A stretch of DNA of 64,000 nt from an uncultured Oscillospiraceae bacterium. Its GTDB lineage: Bacteria > Bacillota > Clostridia > Oscillospirales > Acutalibacteraceae. The translations under genes were made by a program, and so were the position numbers. Below the pieces are notes generated by a model. That model saw only the letters and a list, made by a program, of their open reading frames with translations, was not told the origin of the DNA and made no database searches. The stretch is taken from contig USCI01000002.1 of assembly GCA_900553255.1 (NCBI GenBank), positions 9,859 through 73,858 on the forward strand. The letters run 5' to 3'. Shown piece after piece: positions 17,278-26,300 of this stretch; positions within the stretch are counted from its first letter, which is position 1; the number at the start of each line of letters is the position of its first letter.

Positions 17278-18261
17278 TTATGCCTCAGGGGGATCCTGCG
17301 GATCCGTTGGGTCGGTCGGACCAGCCGTCTTTTTCTTCTGCCGGATGATGAGCACCGCGACAACCACCGCCGCGCCGGCGATCACCACCGCGGCCACAAT
17401 CACAACCGGCAGCACCCATCCGGCTCCGCCGCCCTGGGTATCGTCGGTATCCGCCTGCTGCGCCCTGGTCGTGGTGGCAGGCCTGCTGTCATCCGGATCG
17501 GCATCATCCGCGGGTCTGGTGGTGGAGCCGGATTCATCGGGATCGGTCGTCTCGCCGCTGGTATCCGGGTCCTCAGAGGTATCCGGATCGTCCGGCGTAT
17601 CCGGGGTGTCGGGCGTGTCAGGGGTGTCCGTTGTGTCGGGGGTATCCGGCTCGGTCGTGGTGGTCGTGCCGCTACCTTCGACGAGCTCAAAATCGTCAAC
17701 GTACAGGGTGCCGGTGCCGCGGCCGATGTCCACGATCACGTCGTATTGCACCAAACCCACCAGCGCTTTAGGAATGGTCACGGACACCTTAGTCCAGTCA
17801 TAGGTGCCAAGCTCGATCTTCTCACGCAGATCATAGTTGTTGCCGTCCGCCCCTTTGCGGTTGACGCCGATGCTGATGCCCTGGTCGTCGGAGGCAACCA
17901 CGTTATCCATTTTCACCCAGCAGGAGAAGGTGTATTCCTTATTAAACGCAAAGCGCTTGTCAGCCGCCAGATGATACTGGTAAATCGCGTGGTTGTTCCC
18001 TTCGAGCAGCTCGACCTTCAGCGAGGTGCTGCCGCTATGTACCACCTCATGCTCAGTCGAAACCTGATTTATCCCCTCACTCGGGTTGCCCGGCCACGAA
18101 TCCCAGAAGGTGGTGGTACCGTCCTCATTGAGATCCTCGAGGCCCGGGTTTTTAAGCAGCGTGTCGTATTCCTTATCCTCCGCGCTCGCCGTCAGCACCG
18201 CGCAGGACAGGGAGGCCGTGACCAGCAGTGCCGAGACACAGGCCATCATTTTTTTCAGCAT
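17278..18261 (-). CDS. Membrane-anchored surface protein with one CBM4/9-like module
   Basis: 327 residues: signal peptide (MLKKMMACVSALLVTASL), one CBM4/9-like jelly roll (LLKNPGLEDLNEDG, VVHSGSTSLKVELLEGN, FSCWVKMDNVV, LYVDDFELVEG), a linker built of TPD repeats and acidic Thr/Ser/Asp sequence (about 205-275), a transmembrane helix and a KKK tail. It is a glycan-holding surface protein with no catalytic domain. It stands between the triple-CBM protein and the CBM-SBP gene, parallel to 36694-37605 in cassette B. Confidence 0.8.
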   Translation of the reverse strand: MLKKMMACVSALLVTASLSCAVLTASAEDKEYDTLLKNPGLEDLNEDGTTTFWDSWPGNPSEGINQVSTEHEVVHSGSTSLKVELLEGNNHAIYQYHLAADKRFAFNKEYTFSCWVKMDNVVASDDQGISIGVNRKGADGNNYDLREKIELGTYDWTKVSVTIPKALVGLVQYDVIVDIGRGTGTLYVDDFELVEGSGTTTTTEPDTPDTTDTPDTPDTPDTPDDPDTSEDPDTSGETTDPDESGSTTRPADDADPDDSRPATTTRAQQADTDDTQGGGAGWVLPVVIVAAVVIAGAAVVVAVLIIRQKKKTAGPTDPTDPQDPPEA

Positions 18262-18294
18262 GGAAATCCCTTTCCTTTCACATTACGTCCAGAA

Positions 18295-20046
18295 TCAAGC
18301 GCGCTTCTTGCTGACAACCAGTGCCGCCGCGCCGGTCACCGCCGCGAGCACCGCCATCGCCGGGAAGGCCACGCCGGTCTGCGTGCTGTCACCGCCGCCT
18401 TCATTCCCGCCGTTTTCGGTGTCCGCCGCAATGGTGGGACGCAGCTGCAGGTCATCCACCAGCACCGTACCGGTGCCGGACGCCGCATTGACCGAAACGA
18501 TGAGCTCGCCGACCTCTTCGGTCACCGCCGGAGCAACCACCTTGAGCTGCACCCAGCCGTCGGACGTGCCGGTAACCGCGGTGCTGACCGCCTCGCTGAT
18601 GGTCTGGTTCGCATCGCCCTCGCCGCCGGTCTTGCGCTCGATTTTCACGGTCACGCCGTCGCCGGTGACATCGGTGGTCTTCACCCACGCGGTAAAGGTC
18701 ATGCTCTGCTTGGTGTCATACTTCACCGCCTGCCAGCCGCTGCTCTGGAACAGAGAATAGGCGCTTTCACCAAGGGTCAGTTCTACCGAAGAACCGCCGT
18801 TATGCACATCGGTATGGTTGAACTTCGCCGCCGGCCATTCCGGCGACATTGCCCAGGCGGGCACCTCGGTATCGTTATTGGTCTTATCGAGACCGCCGTA
18901 GTTGAGCACGTTCATGTCCGCTTCATCCGCGGTGGTCAGATGGAAATCGTCAAAATACATGCTGCCGGTGCTGCCTTCCGGAACGGAAAGCTTCACGACC
19001 ATCTTATAGCGGCCCTCAACCGCCGGGATATCCACCGTGACCTTTTTCCAGTCACTGCTTCCGGTGAGCGGTGTGCTGTACGTGCTGTCGGTCTCCACGT
19101 TGAAGTCCGCATCCATGCTGTCATATTCCGCACCGAAGACCACATCCCCGGACACGTTTTCCGTCTTCACCCAGAAGCTGAGCTTCATCGCTTTGCTCAG
19201 ATCCACCGAAAGCTCTTCCTTGAGGTTATACCAGAAACCCGGTGCGTTGCCATCAAGCTCCACCTTGACCGCTTTCGCGCCCGAATGGGTATCCGCAGTG
19301 GTCACCGAAGCGCCGGACACCGCGCCCCAGTCAACGTCGTTGTTCTCGAAGCCGTTGTTGGTAAGCAGGTTCACGCCCTCGGCGCCGGTGATGGACACAC
19401 CCGGCTTTTTGTCGTCGGGCACGTTTTCGTCATCGCCCTCACCTTCGTCATCACTGCCGCCCGGATTAGAGGCGTCCACCGTCAGGGTGACATCATCCAC
19501 CAGCAGGGTGCCGGTGCCGGTAGCCGTGGTTACAACAATATTGAACCATGTGACCTCGTCTTCCGATGCCGGGATTTCAAAAGAAACCTCAGTCCAGTCG
19601 GATGTGCCGTTTTTCGGATCGCTGAGGACCGAAACAGCACTGCCACCGATCGTACGCTCCGCTCCGATTCGGAATCCTTCACCGGTAATATCGGTGTACT
19701 TGACCCACATGGAAACGGTCACCGCAGCGGACAGATCAAAATCCGTCGGGCCACGGCCGGCAAAAATTTTCATGCCGGTTTCAGAAGAAAGCTCGAATTT
19801 AATTGCACGGTCGCCGGTATGCGCTTCGTCGGTGGTAACGGTAGGAACAATCCCGGCTTTATCCGAAGCCAGGCCCCAGTTGGCAACCGGCTCACTCGGA
19901 TTATCCGTACCATTTTCGAAGCTTGAATTCGGGGCATAGTTGGTGGTGTCCTCCGCGCTCACGGCCATACCGGAGATCGCAAGGGTTGCTGTAATACAGG
20001 TTGCAGCCGCAACAGACAGGATCCGACGAAACAAATTGCTTTTCAT
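18295..20046 (-). CDS. Surface protein with three tandem CBM4/9-like modules and C-terminal anchor
   Basis: 583 residues. A signal peptide is followed by three jelly-roll modules, each opening with a NSSFENG/NNGFENN/NYGGLDK motif, then HTGDRAIKFEL, HSGAKAVKVEL or HNGGSSVELTL, and closing with a VDDV.L/FDDFHL/VDDLQL strand. It ends in a hydrophobic helix (AMAVLAAVTGAAALVV) and SKKRA. No catalytic module is present, so it is a multivalent glycan-capture protein. The gene follows the lipoprotein SBP by 15 bases; GAGGAGG precedes the ATG. Confidence 0.82.
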   Translation of the reverse strand: MKSNLFRRILSVAAATCITATLAISGMAVSAEDTTNYAPNSSFENGTDNPSEPVANWGLASDKAGIVPTVTTDEAHTGDRAIKFELSSETGMKIFAGRGPTDFDLSAAVTVSMWVKYTDITGEGFRIGAERTIGGSAVSVLSDPKNGTSDWTEVSFEIPASEDEVTWFNIVVTTATGTGTLLVDDVTLTVDASNPGGSDDEGEGDDENVPDDKKPGVSITGAEGVNLLTNNGFENNDVDWGAVSGASVTTADTHSGAKAVKVELDGNAPGFWYNLKEELSVDLSKAMKLSFWVKTENVSGDVVFGAEYDSMDADFNVETDSTYSTPLTGSSDWKKVTVDIPAVEGRYKMVVKLSVPEGSTGSMYFDDFHLTTADEADMNVLNYGGLDKTNNDTEVPAWAMSPEWPAAKFNHTDVHNGGSSVELTLGESAYSLFQSSGWQAVKYDTKQSMTFTAWVKTTDVTGDGVTVKIERKTGGEGDANQTISEAVSTAVTGTSDGWVQLKVVAPAVTEEVGELIVSVNAASGTGTVLVDDLQLRPTIAADTENGGNEGGGDSTQTGVAFPAMAVLAAVTGAAALVVSKKRA

Positions 20047-20061
20047 GACAATCCTCCTCTT

Positions 20062-21468
20062 TTATTCCAAAGTGATCGGTGTCCACAGCACTTCCAGAGC
20101 GGATTCGATGATGGGTTTTTTCTCAGCCACAAAGGTGGACGGCGACTTGCCTTCCCGCAGGCCGTAATCGGACCACAGCAGCTCGTCGATGAACACCTTA
20201 TAGCCATAGTAAGAGGTGTTGACGCGGGAATCGAGCATGATCTGGATCATTTCCAGGTTCTCTTCCATATCCACCTGCGACTCGTAGACGCTTTCCACCG
20301 TCTGCTCCTCGCGGGGGGTGTTGATCGCCGTGATCAGCGCCGCCACCTTATCGGGATCCTGGCAGCCCGCCACAACGCCCCAGAAGTCAAACGCCGGATA
20401 GTCGCCGATATACTCGCCGCCGGAATCCGGGCCGATCGGGAACGGGAGCATGCCGATCTTGTCTTCCATGTCCTTATTGAAGGACATATCGCCGCGGTCG
20501 CCCGCGAAGATCGCCACACGGCCGGCCTTGAACTCATCCTCACCGCCGGTCCAGGAATCGAACACGCCGGTGATGCCCAGGCACTTGTCGTCCCATGCCA
20601 TCCTATACGCCAGCTCCAGCGCCGCGAGGCCGTTCGGGGAATCCAGGTCGAACAGCACCTGGTCGCCTTCGCGCCGGACAAAATAGTTGCCGTTGGACGC
20701 TACCAGACCGTCGATCAGGAACGAACCGGGCTGTGCACGGGATGCAACGCCCATGATGTCCGCCTGGCCGTCGCCGTCCTTATCGATGGTGCCGGCCTTG
20801 GCCACTTCCAGGAACTTATCCCAGGTCCATTCCTTATTGCGGACCAGTTCAAACAGGTCATAGTCCTTCAGGCTTTCTTCCTCGCGGAACAGCCGCTCGT
20901 TGAAATACATCACGTATTTCGGCAGGGTCAGGTTCTTCTCCTTGGTGGCATAGCACTTGCCGTTATACACAAAATTCTGGGAGATCTCCGGATCCCACGG
21001 GCTGTTGGGGTCCTCGCCGTAGACATCCATGATGTCGTCGAGCGGCTCGAGCATGTCGTTGATGATCCAGGTCGGATACGAATAGGTCATATCCCCCGTG
21101 ATCGCGTCCGCGATCACTTCGCCGGACGCAAAGGCATTGAGGAACCCGTTGCGGAAATAGTCGAAATCCTCTTCGGTGAGAATCTCAATCGTGCAGTTGA
21201 ATTCCTCTTCCAGCTGGTCCCAGAACGCACAGTTGTCTTCGTACTTGGGATCCTCCTTCGCGGCCTCATTCAGGCGGGGATCCACCTGGTAGGACGCCCA
21301 GATCTTGACCGTGCGGCCTTCAAAATCGACGTTGTTCGGGTTGATGGTGTTCTCTGTGGCCGACGTCCCGCCGCCGCCCTGGCTGTCCGCCGGCTTTTCA
21401 CTGCAGCCGGACACCAGCGCAGCGGTCAGCAGAACCGCGGCACCAAGGCTTACAATACGCTTCAACAT
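20062..21468 (-). CDS. Extracellular solute-binding lipoprotein (cassette A)
   Basis: 468 residues. Lipobox ALVSGCSEKP gives a lipid-anchored sugar-binding protein of the family-1 type (EIIADAITGDMTYSYPTWI-type N-lobe, YVMYFNERLF, WTWDKFLEVAK, FKAGRVAIFAGDRGDM). It is the conventional binding protein of cassette A and begins the run of surface proteins. TAAGGAGG is well placed before the ATG. Two permease pairs lie downstream; which one it serves cannot be read from the sequence. Confidence 0.9.
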   Translation of the reverse strand: MLKRIVSLGAAVLLTAALVSGCSEKPADSQGGGGTSATENTINPNNVDFEGRTVKIWASYQVDPRLNEAAKEDPKYEDNCAFWDQLEEEFNCTIEILTEEDFDYFRNGFLNAFASGEVIADAITGDMTYSYPTWIINDMLEPLDDIMDVYGEDPNSPWDPEISQNFVYNGKCYATKEKNLTLPKYVMYFNERLFREEESLKDYDLFELVRNKEWTWDKFLEVAKAGTIDKDGDGQADIMGVASRAQPGSFLIDGLVASNGNYFVRREGDQVLFDLDSPNGLAALELAYRMAWDDKCLGITGVFDSWTGGEDEFKAGRVAIFAGDRGDMSFNKDMEDKIGMLPFPIGPDSGGEYIGDYPAFDFWGVVAGCQDPDKVAALITAINTPREEQTVESVYESQVDMEENLEMIQIMLDSRVNTSYYGYKVFIDELLWSDYGLREGKSPSTFVAEKKPIIESALEVLWTPITLE

Positions 21469-21512
21469 GGTTTGCTTCCTCCTTATCGTTTTTTATCTGC
21501 TCCCGGCTCCGT

Positions 21513-22601
21513 TCAACCGAGATATACCGGCTTCTTCGTTTTGGAGGACTCATAAATGGCCTCCAGGATGCGGGTGACAACCAGCGCCTCCTCCGGCTTG
21601 ACCAGAACCTCGCCGTCGGTGCGCAGGCAGTTGATCCAGTACGCCGCCTCGCGGTCATTGTCCAGGTCGCTGTCGGTGGAATCGTAGAACGCTACCCCGC
21701 CCATATTCAGCTCGATCTTCTTCTCGTAAAGGCGGCTGCGCTCTTCACCGTTGATGGTCAGCCCGTCCCGCATGTCGGCACCGGCCTTGGTGCCGCAAAG
21801 GGTGGTCCGTGCCTCGCCTACGTCGCGTATGTTCAGCGCCCAGCTGGATTCCAGCGAAATCGTTGCGCCGTTCTCCATCGTTATAAAGCCGAACGCGGAG
21901 TCCTCCACCGTGAACTTCTCCGGATCCCACGGGCCGAACGCGTTCGCCGCGTCCTTGGTGTCGGCCAGCTTATGGTAGGCGTTGCCCACCACGTACAGCG
22001 GCTTATAGTTGTTCATCATCCACAGGGTAAGATCCAGCGCGTGGGTACCGATGTCGATCAGCGGGCCGCCGCCCTGCTCCTCCTCATTGAGGAACACACC
22101 CCAGTTCGGCACCGCCCGGCGGCGCACCGCGTGCGCCTTGGCAAAGTAAATCTCGCCGAGCTCCCCGTCCGCACACAGCTGATGCAGGTACTGCGTCTCC
22201 TTGCGGAACCGGTTCTGGTAACCGATGGTCAGCTTCTTGCCGGTGCGCTTGGCTGCTTCGCACATCGCGACCGCTTCCGCCGAGGTCTTGGCCATCGGCT
22301 TCTCGCACATGACGTTTTTGCCCGCTTCCAGCGCGTCGATGGTGATGAAGGAGTGCGAGCGGTTCGGCGTGCACACATGCACCGCATCCACCTCCGGTTC
22401 CTTCGCGAGCAGCTCCTTATAATCGGTGTACACCCGCGCGTCCGGCGTGCCGTAATCCTTCCGGGCCTTCTCGGCGCGTTCCGCTATGATGTCGCAGAAA
22501 GCAACCATTTCCACGCCCGGCAGACGCTTGAGGCTGGGCATGTGCTTGCCGTTGGCAATCCCGCCGCAGCCCACGATGGCAATGCGAATAACCTTTTCCA
22601 T
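21513..22601 (-). CDS. Gfo/Idh/MocA-family NAD(P)-dependent sugar dehydrogenase
   Basis: 362 residues, cytoplasmic. N-terminal Rossmann fold (IAIVGCGGIANGKHMPSL, FCDII), the family marker CEKPMAKT, the long alpha/beta domain with DIGTHALDLTLWMM, and a C-terminal INCLRTDGEVLVKPEEALVVTRILEAIYESS tail. Family members oxidise or epimerise sugars or cyclitols. It follows the AraC gene 22675-23571 and has a possible promoter of its own inside the end of that gene. Confidence 0.92.
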   Translation of the reverse strand: MEKVIRIAIVGCGGIANGKHMPSLKRLPGVEMVAFCDIIAERAEKARKDYGTPDARVYTDYKELLAKEPEVDAVHVCTPNRSHSFITIDALEAGKNVMCEKPMAKTSAEAVAMCEAAKRTGKKLTIGYQNRFRKETQYLHQLCADGELGEIYFAKAHAVRRRAVPNWGVFLNEEEQGGGPLIDIGTHALDLTLWMMNNYKPLYVVGNAYHKLADTKDAANAFGPWDPEKFTVEDSAFGFITMENGATISLESSWALNIRDVGEARTTLCGTKAGADMRDGLTINGEERSRLYEKKIELNMGGVAFYDSTDSDLDNDREAAYWINCLRTDGEVLVKPEEALVVTRILEAIYESSKTKKPVYLG

Positions 22602-22662
22602 GACAAAATCCGCCTTTCGAGTTTGGTATATTGACCAGAATTTTTTCTTTCCACGCAGTTTG

Positions 22663-22691
22663 ATTATATCGGGATCACATGGGGCTTTCTA
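22663..22691 (-). promoter_or_regulatory. Possible promoter inside the 3' end of the AraC gene
   Basis: Minus-strand TAGAAA (22691-22686), 17-base spacer and perfect TATAAT (22668-22663), spanning the stop codon of the regulator at 22675. It would allow the dehydrogenase and SBP genes to be transcribed apart from the GH3 gene. The -35 hexamer is only a 4/6 match. Confidence 0.4.
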
Positions 22692-23571
22692 TGTCCGATT
22701 CCGCTTCATTGTTCTCAAATATTGACTTCCGGTATTCGCTCGGCGACATCCCGGTCGTCGACTTGAACAGCCGGTTAAAGGTCTTCACGCTGCCGAAGCC
22801 TACCTCGTCCGAAATCTCGGTTATGCTTTTGTTTTCATTGATAAGCGCCCACTGCGCCTTATTGATCCGGTAGGTGTTCAGGTAGGACAAAAAGGTGGTA
22901 TTGGTGAACCGCTTGAAAAACCGGGCAAAATAACTCGGGGCAAAATTCAGCGCGAGCGCCACCTCCTCCAGTGACAATTTCCGCTGGTAGTTCTGCTCCA
23001 CATAGGCGATGGTCTTTTCCAGATTCGACAGCATCTTGGTCTGGTTGATGTTGGTGAACATGCTGAACTGCGCGCTGCTCTTGGGCACCTCGCCGCACAG
23101 CACCAGGATCAGGTCGTAGATGCGCGCCTTGATCGCGAGGTTGCGGCCGAAGCCGCTGCCCGCGTTGAGCCGCTCGAGCTGCCGCAGGATATCCACCACC
23201 CGCTTGCGGGTCTCCGGCCGCCAGCGCGAGCTCACCCGCACCATGTTTTCCAGCCGTTTCTTGATCTCTGCCTTATTCCGGCCGTGCGAACGCTCGTCCT
23301 CGAATATGTCCATGTCGAACATCACCACCATCCGGCGGTGGTTCTGCGAGCACAGGTAAAAATGCACGTCGCCGCCGATGGCAATCCCCACGTCCCCTTC
23401 ACGCACCTCAAAGATCCGGTCGTTGATCATCATCTGGGTGCTGCCCTGCAGCGAATAGATGATCTCGATCTCCTTATGCCAGTGGCTCGGCACCACCGAG
23501 TTGCCGTTATCGTAAAAAAGGACAAACGGTATATCCTTTTCGGTTACATTGAGTTGGTAAAACGAATTCAT
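22675..23571 (-). CDS. AraC-family transcriptional regulator with cupin domain (cassette A)
   Basis: 298 residues. N-terminal cupin (VVPSHWHKEIEIIYSLQGSTQ, VREGDVGIAIGGDVHFY) and C-terminal double helix-turn-helix (LSLEEVALALNFAPSYFARFFKRFTN; SITEISDEVGFGSVKTFNRLFKSTTGMSPSEYRK). The ATG at 23571 is chosen because GGGGG lies 6 bases upstream; the frame continues to 23628. It lies 17 bases after the GH3 gene and before the dehydrogenase/SBP genes, so it is the likely local activator of cassette A in response to an imported sugar. Confidence 0.9.
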   Translation of the reverse strand: MNSFYQLNVTEKDIPFVLFYDNGNSVVPSHWHKEIEIIYSLQGSTQMMINDRIFEVREGDVGIAIGGDVHFYLCSQNHRRMVVMFDMDIFEDERSHGRNKAEIKKRLENMVRVSSRWRPETRKRVVDILRQLERLNAGSGFGRNLAIKARIYDLILVLCGEVPKSSAQFSMFTNINQTKMLSNLEKTIAYVEQNYQRKLSLEEVALALNFAPSYFARFFKRFTNTTFLSYLNTYRINKAQWALINENKSITEISDEVGFGSVKTFNRLFKSTTGMSPSEYRKSIFENNEAESDIESPM

Positions 23572-23587
23572 GCCTTGCCCCCAAGCC

Positions 23588-25732
23588 TTATCGCAGGCGG
23601 AACGAGACCGCCTTTCCCCGCGCTGCATCCGGCGCGATCACCGCCAGAAATTCTCCCGGCTCTGCATAGCGGCTGCCGTCCGCATGTGCGAACGCCAACT
23701 GCTCCTTTGTCAGGGTGAAGCGCACCGTCATCCTTTCACCCGGCTGCAGCTCCACCTTCCGGAAATCCTTCAGCTCCCGCACCGGCCGCACCACGCTGCC
23801 GCTCACGTCCCGCGTATACAGCTGCACCGTCTCCCGCACCGGGTAACGCCCCTCGTTGGCGATCTCCGCCGAAACCGTCCACGCTTCGTTGTCCTGCGCC
23901 GGCTCCACCGCCGTATCGCCATAGCTCACCGGCGAATAGCCCAGGCCGTAGCCGAACGGGTAAAGCGGCGCGTTCGGAATATCGATATACCGCGACAGGT
24001 AGCGCTGGTCGGAAAACTCCTTATCGATCGGACGGCCTGTCCGGTAGCCGTTATAGTATACCGGCACCTGCCCCACCGTATACGGCACCGACATGGTCAG
24101 GCGTCCCTCCGGCAGCCGGTCACCGAACAGCAGATCCACAACCGCATGGCCGCCTTCGCTGCCCGGGAACCACGCTTCCAGCACCGCGTCCGCCCGCTCA
24201 CTGAGGGTACGCATCTCCAGCGGGCGCCCGCTGAACAGCACGAGCACCGTCGGCTTGCCCAGCGCAAACACCGCCTGCGCCAGCTCCCCCTGGCGTCCCG
24301 GCACCGTCAGGAACGCCCGGCTGGTCGCTTCCCCGGTCATATCCTGGTGCTCGCCGAGCGCCAGGATGATCACATCCGCCGGCTCCGCAGCAGCCTTCAC
24401 GCCGTTCAGGTCCAGCTCATCGTCGTCTGCATAGCCGGTGCCGCGGCAGTAGGTGATCTGCGCACCCGGCAGCTTTTCCTCGAGCGCCTGCCCAAGCGTC
24501 ACCGTCTCCTCCCGGCGGCCCACACAGCCCCAGCCGCCGAGCAGGTTGTCCTCTTTGCCGAACGGCCCGATCACCGCCACCTTTGCCGTCGCCGGCAGCG
24601 GCAGCAGCTGATTTTCATTTTTCAGCAGCACCATTGATTTGGCCGCGATCTCCCGCGCTGCCGACCGGTGCGCCGGGCAGCCCTGCACCGCCTGCTCTGC
24701 CTCCGGGCTTGCCCCACGGTACGGATCCTCAAACAGCCCGAGCGCGTCCTTGAGCTTCAGGATGCGCAGCACCGCTTCGTCGATCAGCGCTTCATCCAGC
24801 AGCCCTTCCCTGACCAGCTCTTCCCCGTACTGCAGGTAATCCGAGGTCATCATCTCGATATCCACGCCCGCGCGGATGGCCTTCAGCGCCGCTTCCCGGC
24901 CGTCCTCGGCCGCGCCGTGCGCCACCAGTTCCTGCACCGCGCCCCAGTCCGAAATGACCGTGCCGTCAAAGCCCCATTCCTTCCGCAGCACATCCCGCAG
25001 AAGCCAGGTATTCGCGGTGGACGGAACCCCGTTAAGCGCGTTGAATGACGACATCACCATCGCCACCCCCGCTTTAACCGCCGCTTCATAGGCCGGGAAA
25101 TAGTATTCCCGCAGGGCATATTCCCCGATCTCGACCGTGTTATAATCCCGGCCCGCCTCGGCCGCGCCATAGGCCGCCACGTGCTTGACGCATGCCGCCA
25201 TATGCTCCGGCGCCTTCAGGTCGTCCCCCTGGTAGCCGCGCACAAACGCCGCGGAAAACAGGCTGTTGAGCAACGGGTCCTCCCCGGTGGATTCCATCAC
25301 GCGCCCCCAGCGCGCATCCCGCACCAGATCCACCATCGGGGAAAAGTTGACGTGCACGCCGGAGGCGGTCGCCTCCCTTGCGGCGATGCGCGCGGATTCC
25401 TCCGCCAGGGCGGGATCCCAGGTGCAGCCGATGGCCAGCGGCACCGGGAAAATCGTCCGGAAGCCATGGATGACGTCCAGCATGAACAGCACCGGTATTT
25501 TCAGCCGGTCGGCCGCAAGGTGCTTCTCCTGAATCGAACGGGTGAACGCGGCGCCGATGCCGCCGAGCACCGTGCCGCAGGCCGCAACGTCCTCTTCGGT
25601 AATCTGCATGGCGTGCAGCGGGCCGGTCAGCTCCCCGCTGCCCTGCGCATTATGGAAGCTGCTGTCGAGCTGCGTCATCTGCGCGAGCTTTTCACGCAAT
25701 GTCATTTTTTTAAGTAGTTTTTGGACGTCCAT
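23588..25732 (-). CDS. GH3 beta-glucosidase, BglX-like
   Basis: 714 residues, no signal peptide, so cytoplasmic. GH3 N-terminal barrel with KHVAAYGAAEAGRDYNT and the nucleophile motif VISDWGA (Asp262), the C-terminal alpha/beta sandwich (GGWGCVGRREET, LGEHQDMTGEA, FPGSEGGHAVVDLLFG) and a final fibronectin-III-like domain (ETVQLYTRDV, LQPGERMTVRFTL). It lacks the NagZ-type His-Asp motif, so a beta-glucosidase/xylosidase role is more likely than N-acetylglucosaminidase. The ATG at 25732 has GGGAG upstream. First gene of cassette A. Confidence 0.92.
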   Translation of the reverse strand: MDVQKLLKKMTLREKLAQMTQLDSSFHNAQGSGELTGPLHAMQITEEDVAACGTVLGGIGAAFTRSIQEKHLAADRLKIPVLFMLDVIHGFRTIFPVPLAIGCTWDPALAEESARIAAREATASGVHVNFSPMVDLVRDARWGRVMESTGEDPLLNSLFSAAFVRGYQGDDLKAPEHMAACVKHVAAYGAAEAGRDYNTVEIGEYALREYYFPAYEAAVKAGVAMVMSSFNALNGVPSTANTWLLRDVLRKEWGFDGTVISDWGAVQELVAHGAAEDGREAALKAIRAGVDIEMMTSDYLQYGEELVREGLLDEALIDEAVLRILKLKDALGLFEDPYRGASPEAEQAVQGCPAHRSAAREIAAKSMVLLKNENQLLPLPATAKVAVIGPFGKEDNLLGGWGCVGRREETVTLGQALEEKLPGAQITYCRGTGYADDDELDLNGVKAAAEPADVIILALGEHQDMTGEATSRAFLTVPGRQGELAQAVFALGKPTVLVLFSGRPLEMRTLSERADAVLEAWFPGSEGGHAVVDLLFGDRLPEGRLTMSVPYTVGQVPVYYNGYRTGRPIDKEFSDQRYLSRYIDIPNAPLYPFGYGLGYSPVSYGDTAVEPAQDNEAWTVSAEIANEGRYPVRETVQLYTRDVSGSVVRPVRELKDFRKVELQPGERMTVRFTLTKEQLAFAHADGSRYAEPGEFLAVIAPDAARGKAVSFRLR

Positions 25733-25785
25733 TTTCCGATTCTCCCGTCTGCGCTGGAAATTTCGCCTAAATTTCAACAGCGTTT

Positions 25786-25800
25786 TGTAAGCGTTTTACA
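25786..25800. promoter_or_regulatory. Palindromic operator-like site at the cassette A start (cre/LacI-like)
   Basis: TGTAAGCGTTTTACA has TGTAA/TTACA arms around a CG-containing centre. It resembles a catabolite-response element but is one base longer than the standard spacing. It lies just below the -10 element, at the expected transcription start, where a bound repressor would block RNA polymerase. Confidence 0.45.
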
Positions 25801-25805
25801 CCATT

Positions 25806-25835
25806 ATCATAGGTTTTGTGTACTGAGACAGTCAA
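25806..25835 (-). promoter_or_regulatory. Probable promoter of cassette A
   Basis: Minus-strand TTGACT (25835-25830), 18-base spacer and TATGAT (25811-25806), about 75 bases before the GH3 start. Confidence 0.6.
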
Positions 25836-26075
25836 CATAATGTCATTATTTGAGGTATTTAGGGTTGTTTTCGGGTCGTTTTGATGGATTTTTTCGCGAA
25901 TTGCGGCAAAAACGGGAAATTTTATGAGAAGCCGGCAAAAAAAGGTCACGATTTGACTATATGTGCAGCCTTCTGCATACGCATAAAGCGAATAGCCCAG
26001 ATATGGGGGATACCGGCCAGATGTTGGATGAAAAACGAATAATTATACGACACATTCCGTGTGCGGGACGCAAAA

Positions 26076-26105
26076 AAACCGCGCATCCGTTTGGATGCGC
26101 GGTTT
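26076..26105 (-). terminator. Second terminator of cassette B
   Basis: Perfect 13-bp stem AAACCGCGCATCC/GGATGCGCGGTTT with a 4-base loop, followed on the minus strand by a run of T. Confidence 0.85.
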
Positions 26106-26189
26106 GGCAGCGTTGGAAGTATGGGGGGCAGGTCTTTTCGGATGCGGCCTCCGGCGAGGCATCATCGCGACTTCTGCGCCCTTATGCAA

Positions 26190-26220
26190 AAACGGCCTGA
26201 ACGAATCGTTCAGGCCGTTT
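26190..26220 (-). terminator. First terminator of cassette B
   Basis: Long stem AAACGGCCTGAACGA/TCGTTCAGGCCGTTT followed on the minus strand by a T-run (TTTTTGC), 80 bases past the stop of 26301-27635. Confidence 0.9.
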
Positions 26221-26300
26221 GGGGATGCACGCGGAATAATGCCGAACAGAAAGCCTGCCGCCTGTGCGGCGTCTGGGCAGCAGCAGTTTACGGGGGCCGG

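Larger units (their letters stand above)
25733..26300. other. Gene-free region between cassettes A and B
   Basis: 568 bases with no convincing gene. The right part carries two minus-strand terminators for cassette B; the AT-rich left part (25786-25960) carries the promoter and a palindrome for cassette A. The stretch 25850-26070 shows nothing further that I can name. Confidence 0.7.

Noticed and set aside
17260..19926. A long plus-strand open frame (888 codons) opposite the CBM surface genes
   Set aside because: It spans two real minus-strand genes and their gap; the translated sequence has the Arg/His/Gly bias of antisense frames.
23588..25732. GH3 enzyme as NagZ-type N-acetylglucosaminidase, suggested by the murQ block
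   Set aside because: The His-Asp motif of NagZ enzymes is absent and the KHVAAYGAAEAGRDYNT signature fits BglX-type beta-glucosidases; it also lies in the other cassette.
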